A stretch of 34,857 nt of DNA from Verrucomicrobiota bacterium (GTDB taxonomy: Bacteria > Verrucomicrobiota > Verrucomicrobiia > Limisphaerales > BJHT01), in assembly GCA_014193395.1 (NCBI GenBank), contig BJHT01000040.1, positions 1 to 34,857 on the forward strand, read 5' to 3'. Made by a program: the position numbers and the translations under genes. The notes beneath the pieces are model-generated. The model was not told where the DNA came from. It did no database searches and was given only the letters and a program-made list of their open reading frames with translations. Shown here piece by piece: positions 24,380-32,691 of this stretch. Each line of letters opens with the position of its first letter. The stretch's first letter is position 1.

Positions 24380-25378
24380 ATGATTCGTTCCTTTGCCTTC
24401 ACCACGCAGGGGCGCCTGCACATGCGGGACATCGAGTATTTTCTGATGCCCACGCTGCTGGCGGACACGAATCTGTTCCTCTGGGTCGATCTGGAAAATC
24501 CCACGCCGGAGGAGACCAAGTTTTTCCTCGAGGACCTGTTCCATTTTCATCCGCTGTCGATCGAGGACTGCGTCGCGGTCAGCCCGTCGCCGAAGGTCGA
24601 GGAGTATTCGCCGAAGGAGGAGGACAAGTTCGCGCCCTATCTGTTCATGGTCATCCACGCCGTGGACTACAGCCGCCGCGACGGCGTGTTCGCGACGAGC
24701 GAGCTGAATTTTTTTCTCGGCAAACATTTTCTCGTCACGTTCCACGACGTGCATCTCAAGAGCGTGGCGCAGATCGAGGAGCGCTGCATGAAGGGCACCG
24801 GCCTGGTCGCGCGCGCGCCGGACCGCGTGGCGCACTCGATCCTCGCGGCGCTCGTCGAGAACTACAAACCGGCCCTCGAGGAACTCTCGCTCGAGATCGC
24901 CGAACTCGAGTCGCAGGTGCTCGCAAAGCCGAACCACGACACGCTCAACAAGATCATGCAGGTCAAGCGCGAGGTGCTGCATCTGCGCAAGATCATCGGG
25001 CCGCAGCGCGAGGTGCTCGGGCACTTTGCGCGCGGGGAGTTCAAGCTGATCCGCGCGCATCTCGTGCCCTATTTCCGGGATGTTTACGACGGTCTCAACC
25101 ACATCGCCCAGCTCGCGCAGGGCTACATGGACACGCTCACGGGCATCCTCCAGATCTATCTGAACGTCTCCTCGAACCAGACCGGCGAGGTGGTGAAGTT
25201 CCTCACCATGATCACGCTGGTGACGACGCCGATGATGATGATCGGGACATGGTACGGGATGAACTTCCACGACATGCCCGAGCTGAAATGGGAGCACGGC
25301 TACGCGGTGGCGGCGGTCCTGACGGTGACCTCCACGCTGGCCACGGTCTGGTATTTCAAGAAACGGAAATGGTTGTGA
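24380..25378 (+). CDS. corA: CorA-family Mg2+/Co2+ transporter
   Basis: A 332-residue CorA-type divalent cation channel/transporter. The large N-terminal cytoplasmic domain includes FHPLSIEDCV (the motif usual for CorA), and a long helix follows (LEELSLEIAELESQVLAK onward). Two C-terminal membrane helices carry the signature GMN in WYGMNF, with FLTMITLVTTPMMMIGTWYG as the first and YAVAAVLTVTSTLATVWYF as the second, ending KKRKWL. Length is normal. ATG 24380 is chosen; ATG 24422 (MRDIEYF) is a less likely alternative. A strong hairpin is found 216 bp after the stop. Confidence 0.93.
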   Translation: MIRSFAFTTQGRLHMRDIEYFLMPTLLADTNLFLWVDLENPTPEETKFFLEDLFHFHPLSIEDCVAVSPSPKVEEYSPKEEDKFAPYLFMVIHAVDYSRRDGVFATSELNFFLGKHFLVTFHDVHLKSVAQIEERCMKGTGLVARAPDRVAHSILAALVENYKPALEELSLEIAELESQVLAKPNHDTLNKIMQVKREVLHLRKIIGPQREVLGHFARGEFKLIRAHLVPYFRDVYDGLNHIAQLAQGYMDTLTGILQIYLNVSSNQTGEVVKFLTMITLVTTPMMMIGTWYGMNFHDMPELKWEHGYAVAAVLTVTSTLATVWYFKKRKWL

Positions 25379-25818
25379 GGCCGGCGCCGCGCATTGCCTT
25401 CGTAGCGCAGGTTTCCAAACCTGCTGTGTCGCCGATTTCCAAATCGGCAGGGGCCGCGGAGTTTCTGTCCGGTGCGACAAATCGAGGCGTGGTGGGTGGG
25501 CGGAACGCCCGCGGGTTTGGAAACCCGCGATACAGCAGACTTGGAAGTCTGCGCTACGCCGGGCCGTTCCCATCCGTACTACAACTCTGCAGAATCCTCG
25601 CGCCCCGCGAGGATTTTGGCGCGCGGGCGGTCCCCGCCCGCAGCGGCTCCGCACCTGCGAAGGCGCAAGAAAACCCGAGCGCCCTGGCTCCGATGGTGCC
25701 GCTGCGACCGGGGACCGGTCGCGCTCCGCTTGGGTTGCGGCCCGGCCGCCCTGTGTCCATCCATGTCCATCCGTGGTTGAAAATTCCTTTTTCCTGATCC
25801 GCCTTTCGCCACCCCGTC
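25379..25818. repeat. Intergenic repeats B2, C3 and F' arm
   Basis: B2 spans 25402-25557 with hairpins at 25407-25424, 25431-25448, 25511-25528 and 25535-25552. A hairpin at 25594-25614 (ATCCTCGC/GCGAGGAT) followed by TTT could weakly terminate corA. C3, the inverted copy of the 8336 repeat, occupies 25623-25729. The F' arm 25753-25780 ends 38 bp before the kinase start. No gene is supported. Confidence 0.9.
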
Positions 25819-27132
25819 ATGGCCTCCTCCAAATCCAGCTTCCTCGACAAGATTCTCGGACGCATCCATCGCCTCGATGCCGAGGGCATGCAGACCGTCG
25901 TGCAGCGCCTAGCGCGCGAGCGGACGTTTCTCGAGACGCTGTTCAACGCCATCGAGGACGGCGTGCTGGTCGTGGAGGCCGAGGGGCGGATTCTTTACTG
26001 CAACCAGTCGGCCAGCCAGTTGCTCGGCCTGCCTGCGGGCAATCCCGAGGGGCAGAACATTCAGAAATATCTCAGCCAGCTCGACTGGTCGAAGCTCGCC
26101 GCGTGGGACGCCGCCGACGGACAGCAGGTGCTCCGCCACGAGTTCGAGATCGAGTATCCGCGCCCGCGCTTCGTGCGGCTCTACGCCACGCCGCTCGACC
26201 GCGAGGCCACCGGCGGTTCCGGCCTGGCGCTGATTCTCCACGACGCCACCGAGGCGCGGCAGAAAAGCCTCGAGGCCATCGAGTCCGAACGCATCCAGGC
26301 GCTCACGCTGCTGGCCGCCAGCGTCGCCCACGAAATCGGCAATCCCCTCAACGCCCTGCACATTCATCTCCAGCTCATGGAGCGAGAGTTGCGCAAGCTG
26401 CGGCAGAAAATCTCCGACGCCCCGACCGCGCGCCCCACCGGCCTGCGGGCGCGCCGTGCCGCCGAGGACGCGCGCAGTTGGGAAAAGGAAGCGCACGACC
26501 TCAGCGGAAAAATCGAGGGCTACCTCGGCGTGGCCAAGGGCGAGATCACGCGGCTGGACTACATCGTCACGCAGTTCCTCCACGCCATCCGCCCGTCCCA
26601 GCCGCAGCTTCGCGCCGCCTCGCTCAACGACATCGTGCGGGAGACCCTCGAGCTGCTGCGGCCCGAGCTGGAAAACCGCGCGCTCGAAATCCGCGCCCAA
26701 CTGCGGCCCAAGCTGCCGACCAGCCCCATCGATCCCGCGCAGGTCAAGCAGCTCCTGCTCAATCTCATCAAGAACGCCATGCACGCCATGACCAAGGGCG
26801 GCGTGCTGACCCTGCAAACCGGCGAGGAAAACGGCGGCGTCTGGGTGAGCGTGGGCGACACCGGCGCGGGCATCGCGCCCGACCAGATCAACCGCATCTT
26901 CGAGCCGTTTTTCACCACCAAGAAAAAAGGCAGCGGCCTCGGCCTGATGATCGTCCAGCGCATCGCGCGCGAGCACGGCGGGCGGATCAACGTGGACAGC
27001 AAGGTCGGCCAGGGCACCGTCTTCCGCGTCTGGTTCCCGCGCCACGAGCGCAAGCCGCTGCTGCTTGGGGATTCGTCCCCGCCGCCGGCCGCCGCGGAAA
27101 CGCCGGTGGTTGAAAGCCCGACGCCGATGTGA
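25819..27132 (+). CDS. Soluble PAS-domain sensor histidine kinase
   Basis: A 437-residue cytoplasmic histidine kinase with no membrane helix. A PAS-like sensor occupies about 36-145. The H-box ASVAHEIGNPLNAL carries the phospho-acceptor His171, with the NtrB-like HExxNPLNAL pattern. A long helical stretch of about 80 residues follows before the ATPase domain: N-box LLNLIKNAMHAM, G1 DTGAGI, F-box EPFFTTK and G2 GSGLGLMIV. The C-terminal tail is Pro/Ala-rich. It resembles NtrB-type kinases; an RpoN-linked regulator would be the usual partner, but none is nearby. The nearest receiver protein (29407) is 2.3 kb away on the other strand. The signal is not known. Confidence 0.9.
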   Translation: MASSKSSFLDKILGRIHRLDAEGMQTVVQRLARERTFLETLFNAIEDGVLVVEAEGRILYCNQSASQLLGLPAGNPEGQNIQKYLSQLDWSKLAAWDAADGQQVLRHEFEIEYPRPRFVRLYATPLDREATGGSGLALILHDATEARQKSLEAIESERIQALTLLAASVAHEIGNPLNALHIHLQLMERELRKLRQKISDAPTARPTGLRARRAAEDARSWEKEAHDLSGKIEGYLGVAKGEITRLDYIVTQFLHAIRPSQPQLRAASLNDIVRETLELLRPELENRALEIRAQLRPKLPTSPIDPAQVKQLLLNLIKNAMHAMTKGGVLTLQTGEENGGVWVSVGDTGAGIAPDQINRIFEPFFTTKKKGSGLGLMIVQRIAREHGGRINVDSKVGQGTVFRVWFPRHERKPLLLGDSSPPPAAAETPVVESPTPM

Positions 27133-27427
27133 GGCGCGGACGCGGATGCGGCGGTGCGGCGGGAGCAATGGGGCTGGGGAGAAGAAGATCGGGGAGTGGA
27201 GATTTGGAATCTGAAATCTGAGATTTCAAATTTCAGAGCACTGCGGCGGGGACGAAGCTGCGGTGGGCAGGGACCGATCGCTGCGCAGGGAAGCGTGGGC
27301 CGATGCGGGGATTTCGACTCCTTCCCGAAACTACGATTGGGGAACCGGCGCCCTCGCTCTCAGACCAGAAAAAGAAAACGAGCGGGAATTTTCCGCTCGT
27401 GAACTCCGTGCCGTCTGCGTTTCGCGG
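27133..27427. other. Intergenic region, convergent, with a small hairpin
   Basis: 27210-27237 is a hairpin with perfect 8-bp outer stems (TCTGAAAT and ATTTCAGA) and an inner GAAATC/GATTTC pair. It may terminate the kinase transcript but lacks a clear T-run. The rest shows no gene. The terminator for the opposite strand is listed separately. Confidence 0.5.
27370..27400 (-). terminator. Rho-independent terminator of the prepilin-like gene
   Basis: Read on the minus strand, a hairpin GAGCGG-aaaattc-CCGCTC is followed by TTTTCTTTTTC. It lies about 30 bp after the stop of the 28198-27428 gene, the expected position. Confidence 0.7.
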
Positions 27428-28198
27428 TCAGTAATAATTGTTCCCGTTGGCGTAGCGAACCTGCTGGAGCTGAATCTTGCTCGGCCCGTTGAGTTCCGTA
27501 TGGCCGTCGCCGAACAGAAGATTGATCGACTCCACCCGGTTGTTCCACGGATGCCCTTCGGTCGAGTTGTTGTTCGTGTTCGCGCACCGATCCGTCATCA
27601 GCGGCAGCTTGCTGGCCAGCGGGTCATCCATCCGGTCCGGCCAAAAATCGCTCAAGCGATTGGGGCCGATGTTCTCCGGGCATTTCCGGCCGCCATTCAA
27701 GTGCGGTATCCACCAGTTGTGACCTTCCAAAATCGCGAAATAGCCATAGATGCGCGAATAGTAGGCGTTCAGGTCGGCGGTGGTTTGCACCGCGTGCCCG
27801 AGGTTGGCCTGGCACCACGCGTCAATCGTCACCATCGCTCCCGGTTTGACCGGACAGAACCACATCGGGACGGTCATGCCATAGGCCGTCATGCCGGGCA
27901 CCAGTTCCGAAGGCACGTCCCAGGTGTTCGCGCCGGTTCCGCCCATGGGCCAGGAGGGAAACTCGCCATTGAAATCCGCGGCATAGGTCATGATCGCCAC
28001 GCCCCATTGTTTGTAGTTGGAGGTGCAGAGCGCGACCTTGGCTTTGAACTTGGCCCGGCCGAGCGTGGGCAGCAGCAGGGACGCAAGAATGCCGATGATC
28101 GCGATGACGACGAGCAACTCGATCAGTGTGAAGGCGCGGAGAAACAAGTGCGGGTCGCTGGGGCGGCGGCTGGCGAGGGGAGTATTCGGTGTTTGCAT
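27428..28198 (-). CDS. Prepilin-type N-terminal cleavage/methylation domain protein
   Basis: A 256-residue protein of the type II pseudopilin-like group abundant in Verrucomicrobia and Planctomycetes. The N-terminal signal [19 protein letters not shown] matches the prepilin peptidase site and hydrophobic helix (cleavage before Phe). A C-terminal segment [10 protein letters not shown] fits the FGDGH motif of the processing-associated family. The middle is Trp-, Asn- and Cys-rich ([20 protein letters not shown]), typical of these exported proteins. ATG 28198 is chosen over 28243 because it gives a shorter, family-like leader. It probably assembles at the cell surface; its function is unknown. 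Confidence 0.85.
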   Translation of the reverse strand: MQTPNTPLASRRPSDPHLFLRAFTLIELLVVIAIIGILASLLLPTLGRAKFKAKVALCTSNYKQWGVAIMTYAADFNGEFPSWPMGGTGANTWDVPSELVPGMTAYGMTVPMWFCPVKPGAMVTIDAWCQANLGHAVQTTADLNAYYSRIYGYFAILEGHNWWIPHLNGGRKCPENIGPNRLSDFWPDRMDDPLASKLPLMTDRCANTNNNSTEGHPWNNRVESINLLFGDGHTELNGPSKIQLQQVRYANGNNYY

Positions 28199-28323
28199 GG
28201 TCGGGAAAGATTCATTTGCGGACGCGGTCGCGCGGCGCTTCATTCGCGCGCAAAATATGGCGAGCGGCAGGGGCCGCAGACTTTCGACTGGCGGCTAACG
28301 GCGGGGCTGTTTGAATCGCCGCG

Positions 28324-29028
28324 ATGCACAACCCGATCATTGTCGCCTTGGATGTCCCCAACCCCGAGCAAGCCCTCGCGCTCGCCGCCCAGGTCGCCCC
28401 GGCGGTCGGCGCGTTCAAGATCGGCAAGGAGCTGTTCGTGAGCGCTGGGCCGGACATCGTGCGGCGGATTCGGGCGACGGGCGCGGCGGTGTTTCTCGAT
28501 CTCAAATTTCATGACATTCCCAACACGGTCGCCAAAGCCGTGACCGCGGCGGTGCAGCTCGACGTGCAGATGCTCACGATCCACACCAGCGGCGGGACGG
28601 CGATGATGCAGGCGGCGGAGCAGGCCGCCCAGGAAGCGGCGCACGCGGCTGGCCACCCCGCGCCGCTGGTGCTCGGCGTCACGGTCCTCACGAGCTTGGA
28701 TGCTGCCGATCTGGCGGCGGTGGGCATCGCGGGCGGCGTGGGAGCGCAGGTCGAGCGGCTGGCGGCGCTGGCGGCGACGGCGGGCTTGCGCGGGCTGGTG
28801 TGTTCGCCGCTGGAAATCATCGCGCTGCGGAAGCTGCTGCCCGCGACGATGCAATTGGTGACGCCGGGCATTCGTCCCGCCGAGGGTGGAAAACCGGACG
28901 ATCAGAAACGGACGATGACGCCGCGGGACGCGCTGGCGGCGGGGGCGAGCTGGCTGGTGATCGGCCGGCCGATTTACGCGGCGGCCAACCCGCGCGCGGC
29001 GGCGGAGGCGATCTTGGCGACGTTGTAG
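28324..29028 (+). CDS. pyrF: Orotidine 5'-phosphate decarboxylase
   Basis: A 234-residue OMP decarboxylase that makes UMP, the last step of pyrimidine synthesis. Seen: IVALDVPNPEQAL, FKIGKELF, and the active-site LDLKFHDIPNTV with its Asp-x-Lys-x-x-x-Asp charged network. VTPGIRP and the phosphate-binding VIGRPIYAA close the barrel. Length is normal. The stop overlaps the start of a long nested repeat. No Shine-Dalgarno is seen. Confidence 0.95.
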   Translation: MHNPIIVALDVPNPEQALALAAQVAPAVGAFKIGKELFVSAGPDIVRRIRATGAAVFLDLKFHDIPNTVAKAVTAAVQLDVQMLTIHTSGGTAMMQAAEQAAQEAAHAAGHPAPLVLGVTVLTSLDAADLAAVGIAGGVGAQVERLAALAATAGLRGLVCSPLEIIALRKLLPATMQLVTPGIRPAEGGKPDDQKRTMTPRDALAAGASWLVIGRPIYAAANPRAAAEAILATL

Positions 29029-29395
29029 CCGCCAACGTGAGGAGGCGGACCTCCGCGCCCGGCAGCCCGGTCCGCCTGCCAACGGACCCTTCCCCGCCTA
29101 TTGTAGGAGTCGAGGTAACGAGACTCTGACCTCGTTCCGCGAGAGGCCCGTCCGCAACCCCTGCCATCCGCGTCTTGAAACCGCGCTCGGGTTCCACGCG
29201 TCTTGACCCAGTCAGGTCCGCGAGACTCAGGCCGCGTTTCGCGTGGAAAAGGTTAGAGTCTCGTAACCTCGACTCCTACAAGGGCGGGAACGCGGGCGGT
29301 TGGTAGAACGCAGCGTGACGAGAAATGGAGGGGGACGTTCACAGGCGGACATCCCGGTCCGGCAGACCGCTCCGCCTCCTCACCTCGGCGGCTAC
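29025..29395. repeat. Nested inverted-repeat composite after pyrF
   Basis: Outer arms lie at 29025-29084 and 29336-29395 (cores GTGAGGAGGCGGAC and its complement). Inner arms are 29101-29131 and 29251-29281, 31 bp with two mismatches (core GAGTCGAGGTAACGAGACTC). The left outer arm starts inside the pyrF stop codon. The outer sequence recurs at 2259-2320, so this is a mobile or amplified family. No gene is supported between 29029 and 29406. Confidence 0.85.
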
Positions 29396-29406
29396 ACTGA
29401 CGTAAT

Positions 29407-29817
29407 TCAGCGGCCCGGTCCGCCGAGGAGCAGGCTGACTTCCTCGACAAATTTGCTCGGGATGAACGGCTTGTTGATGAACTTGTCGGGCCGCACTTTT
29501 TCGAACGTGAGCATCTCCAAAGTGAGGTTCCCGCTGAACAGGATGGTGCGCAGCGCGGGCGAAACGACCCGGCATTGGCGGATCAGTTCGAGTCCGTCCA
29601 TCCCTGGCATGGCAAAGTCCGTGGCGAGCAGGTTCGGCTTGGTGATGGCATCCTCGAAGGCGTCCGCGGCAGCCTGGGGATTGGTGAAAATCTGCACCCG
29701 GAAGCCCCCCTGCGTCAGGGCAATCTCGAGCACCTCGCAGATCAGCGGTTCGTCATCGACGACGAAAATCAGTGGAGACTGCGGGGTCACACCGGCGGTT
29801 TTTGGAGCGTTGCTCAT
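29407..29817 (-). CDS. Stand-alone response regulator receiver protein
   Basis: A 136-residue CheY-like receiver with no output domain. Seen: FVVDDEP acidic pair, LLATDFAMPGMDG with the phospho-acceptor Asp, the Ser of LFSGNLT, and the Lys of INKPF. ATG 29817 is chosen because the receiver begins near residue 17; a longer frame to 29871 adds only unlikely sequence. With no output domain it probably acts by protein contact or phosphotransfer. No kinase is adjacent; the soluble kinase at 25819 is a candidate partner only by nearness. Confidence 0.9.
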   Translation of the reverse strand: MSNAPKTAGVTPQSPLIFVVDDEPLICEVLEIALTQGGFRVQIFTNPQAAADAFEDAITKPNLLATDFAMPGMDGLELIRQCRVVSPALRTILFSGNLTLEMLTFEKVRPDKFINKPFIPSKFVEEVSLLLGGPGR

Positions 29818-30155
29818 GAATGCCAGAACTACTGGCCGCGGAGTGGAAACCAAATGGCACCTGTCAGGCAAGCCGCATATTCAAATTTTGTCGCGACCGG
29901 GCGCATTCGCGGAGGGCAGCCGTCCCCGCTGCTCTTTAGCTGCATGGCATGACACCTGAACAAACCCGCGCACCGGCGGCCTCCTCCGGCCATGAACCCA
30001 CCGGCCCGCCGCTGCGGCAAAAACTTCCTCCTCTCCCCCGAACTCCTGCCCCACCGCAACGAACTCCCGGCGGCCCGGCCCCGGTCAAGTGGACCGCGTG
30101 TGCTGTTCTCCTGGGGGCAAGCGAAAGCTGGGTCAAGCCCCGGCACTCCAGAAGC
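29818..30155. other. Intergenic region with no gene seen
   Basis: About 340 bp between two minus-strand genes. It should hold the receiver-gene promoter. Small open frames lack protein-like features. I see no clear repeat module and no convincing promoter. Confidence 0.5.
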
Positions 30156-31202
30156 TCACGGCGTCGCTGGCAGCGCGAGGGCGAGGGCGGTGGTGGCCCA
30201 GCCGGCGGCAGTGATCGAGATGAATTGGTTGGTCCCGTGCGGGTAGCCGGATTCGTAAAACGTCTGGATGGGCTTGCTGCGGGTCTTCACCAGCCACGAA
30301 CCATCAGGAAGCTGTCGGGTCAGGAGATAACCGAGTCCGCGCTGATACGGGGTGGCCGTGGTGGCAAGGCCGCCGGATTGGTGTAACGCCGCGAGCGCGG
30401 TGCCGGTCGCGTAGGCGTCGGTGCCAAGTTCCGGGAGCTGGGACCAGCCGCCGTCGGCCTGCTGGGTCGCAAGCAAATCCTGCGCGGCTTGGTGAATTTC
30501 GGCCGCGGTAGCCCCGGCCAGATGGAGCGCGCGCAGACGGAAGACGCGGTCTTCGGTGTCGGTGGCGGGAGTTTTCAAGAGCCACGCGCGGACCTGCGCG
30601 ATGCGTCGGTCGATGCGTTCGCGTTGTTCGGCGGTGCCGAAATTTTTCAGTCCGCGCAGCGCGGCGTGGGTGGAGGTGAAGAGGCTTTGCTCCGACGGCG
30701 GGCGGCGGGACTGCGGCTTCCAGTGAACAAGATTCTGCTGCCAGACGAGGAGATATTCGGCGACGGCGGCGGTGGTGGCGTCGGGTTTCCATGCGCCGTT
30801 GGCGAGCGCCCAAAGCGCGTAGCCGGCCGTGTCGGCCTGGCCGCCCTGGCCTTTGCCGGCGAGATAATTGGTGCGGTTCTTGGCGAGGAAATCGGCGGTG
30901 AACTGTAGCTGCGTGCGCAGCTCGTTGGTGTCGATGTTGAAGCCGCGGGCCTGCGCCGTGGTGAGGGCCATGATGGGCAGACCCTGATTGTGACAGGTGA
31001 AACAGCGCTCGCGTTTTTCCATCGAGCCGCGCGCCCCGGCGGTCAGGAGCGGCAGCGATTTCGTCACGGCGGCGCGGAGGAGCGCCGTGGACGGCTCGGG
31101 GATGTCCGTCGCGGAAGGTGCGGGCGCAGGAGCGGGGGCGGCGCTGGCCGGTTGCGCGAAAACAACGAGAACCGCAACGACGAGGCAGGCGGGGAGTTTC
31201 AT
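30156..31202 (-). CDS. Exported c-heme-motif protein with toroid (prenyltransferase/squalene-oxidase-type) repeats
   Basis: A 348-residue secreted protein. The signal peptide MKLPACLVVAVLVVFAQPAS ends near residue 22, followed by an Ala/Pro linker. A c-type heme site C67-F-T-C70-H71 occurs early. Behind it are repeats of the alpha/alpha-toroid family: LATQQADGGWSQLPELG and LTRQLPDGSWLVKTRS, plus DTAGYALWALANGAW. The arrangement suggests a periplasmic cytochrome fused to a toroid domain rather than a terpene cyclase; no DxDD protonation motif is seen. The distal heme ligand is unknown. Similar proteins occur in Planctomycetes and Verrucomicrobia without known function. Confidence 0.7.
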   Translation of the reverse strand: MKLPACLVVAVLVVFAQPASAAPAPAPAPSATDIPEPSTALLRAAVTKSLPLLTAGARGSMEKRERCFTCHNQGLPIMALTTAQARGFNIDTNELRTQLQFTADFLAKNRTNYLAGKGQGGQADTAGYALWALANGAWKPDATTAAVAEYLLVWQQNLVHWKPQSRRPPSEQSLFTSTHAALRGLKNFGTAEQRERIDRRIAQVRAWLLKTPATDTEDRVFRLRALHLAGATAAEIHQAAQDLLATQQADGGWSQLPELGTDAYATGTALAALHQSGGLATTATPYQRGLGYLLTRQLPDGSWLVKTRSKPIQTFYESGYPHGTNQFISITAAGWATTALALALPATP

Positions 31203-31617
31203 GGGGTGCAAGTGGAACGTTTGATGTGCAGTGGCGACTCGTGTTGTCGCACAGCATACGTCTGCGCGCACGCGCATTGTGGCGAGAAAGGCGCGAAAAA
31301 AAGCTCCAAGCCTAAAGCTCAAAGCTCAACGGAAGCATCAAGCTCCAGGCGGATGCTGCGGGCGGTTGTCGGTGGAGGCCTGCGCCGCAGCGATTCAGGC
31401 GAGCCGCTTCTGATGTGTTGCTGAGGAGGACGGGTGGAGCGAACCGCGATGGGTGCTTTTTGCTCGATTCCTCCTCTCCCATTTCCATGTCCCAAATTCC
31501 CCGCCAAACTCCCCCGTGCCCACGAGCGCCTCCGTCCCGCGCCACCGGCCCAATCACAGGTCGTGCGTTCGGGGAAACTTCTCGAATTCTCGCGGATGCC
31601 TCCCTAGCTTCGCCGCG
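31203..31617. other. Divergent intergenic region before oleA
   Basis: It must hold the promoters for the minus-strand gene at 31202 and for oleA. Around 31313-31350 short AAGCTCAAAGCTCAACGG-type direct repeats are present, a repeat-like segment seen once. I find no convincing -35/-10 pair. Confidence 0.45.
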
Positions 31618-32691
31618 ATGCCGAAGTATTCGGGCGTTTTTCTCAACTCCATCGGTTACGAACTGGCCCCCGTCGTGGTGTCCTCCGCAGAGCTGGAGGA
31701 ACGCCTCGCGCCCCTGTACACGCGGCTCCGCGTGCAACCCGGCCAGCTCGAAGCCCTCACCGGCATCACCGAACGCCGCTGGTGGGAACCGGGTACGCCG
31801 CTTTCGCGCGGAGCCACCGTTGCCGCGCGGCGTGCGTTGGCCGGCTCGGGCGTGCCGGTCGGGGAAATCGGCGCGCTGATCTATGCGGGCGTCTGCCGCG
31901 AGCAATTCGAGCCGGCCACCGCCTGTCGCGTCGCCGACGGCATCGGCGTATCCGGCCGCACCGCGGTTTATGATTTGAGCAATGCCTGCCTCGCGGTGAT
32001 GAACGGCATCCTCGACATTGCCAACCGCATCCAGCTCGGCCAGATCCGCGCGGGCATGGTCGTGTCGTGCGAGTCGGCGCGCGAGATCAACGACGTGATG
32101 ATCCAGCGGATGCTCGCCACGGCCACGATGGAAAATTTCACCCTGAGCCTCGCCACGCTCACTGGCGGCTCGGGCGCGATTGCGCTGGTGCTCACGGATG
32201 GTTCCTTCCCCGGCCCGCGCGGACACCGGCTCGTCGGTGGCGTCACCTGCACCGCACCGCAACATCACGCGCTCTGCCGCTGGGGCCTCGCGCCGCTGGC
32301 CGGGAGTGGTGCGCCCGGAGCGCCTGAGCCGCGCGGCGTCGAGCAGTTCATGTCCACCGATTCCGTCGCCGTGATGAAGCACGGCGTCGATCTCGGCCGC
32401 AAAACCTGGGCGGCCTTCCTCGCCGAACTCGGCTGGACCACCGACCAGGTGGACCGTGTGTGCTGCCATCAAGTCGGCTCCGCGCACCAGCGGCAGATTC
32501 TCGACGTGCTCGGCATTTCGGCCGCGAAAGATTTCTCGACCTATCCCCACCTCGGCAACATCGGCACGGTTTCGCTCCCGCTCACCGCTGCCATCGCCGA
32601 CGAGCGGGGCTTCCTTCAACCCGGCCAGCGCGTTGCCTTCCTCGGCATCGGCAGCGGCCTCAACTGCATCATGCTCGGATGGGAATGGTGA
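31618..32691 (+). CDS. oleA: OleA: acyl-CoA condensing thiolase of olefin biosynthesis
   Basis: A 357-residue thiolase-fold enzyme that joins two fatty acyl-CoAs head to head into a beta-keto acid. Active-site Cys124 (DLSNACLAVMNG), His284 (CCHQVGSAH) and Asn314 (HLGNIGT) are present, and Glu152 (VVSCESA) matches the OleA-specific base Glu117 of Xanthomonas OleA. The C-terminus LGIGSGLNCIML closely follows OleA. It begins the ole operon; the stop overlaps the oleB start by 7 nt. The frame upstream of 31618 is open but unlike the family. FabH is the alternative, but the downstream oleB and oleC settle it. Confidence 0.93.
   Translation: MPKYSGVFLNSIGYELAPVVVSSAELEERLAPLYTRLRVQPGQLEALTGITERRWWEPGTPLSRGATVAARRALAGSGVPVGEIGALIYAGVCREQFEPATACRVADGIGVSGRTAVYDLSNACLAVMNGILDIANRIQLGQIRAGMVVSCESAREINDVMIQRMLATATMENFTLSLATLTGGSGAIALVLTDGSFPGPRGHRLVGGVTCTAPQHHALCRWGLAPLAGSGAPGAPEPRGVEQFMSTDSVAVMKHGVDLGRKTWAAFLAELGWTTDQVDRVCCHQVGSAHQRQILDVLGISAAKDFSTYPHLGNIGTVSLPLTAAIADERGFLQPGQRVAFLGIGSGLNCIMLGWEW

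Noticed and set aside
29949-30386. A 145-residue plus-strand frame
   Set aside because: It overlaps the end of the minus-strand toroid gene, and the sequence is Pro/Gly/Arg-rich without motif.
31453-31617. N-terminal extension of OleA
   Set aside because: The frame is open but the sequence is Pro/Ser-rich without similarity, and OleA proteins begin near residue 1 of the chosen start.
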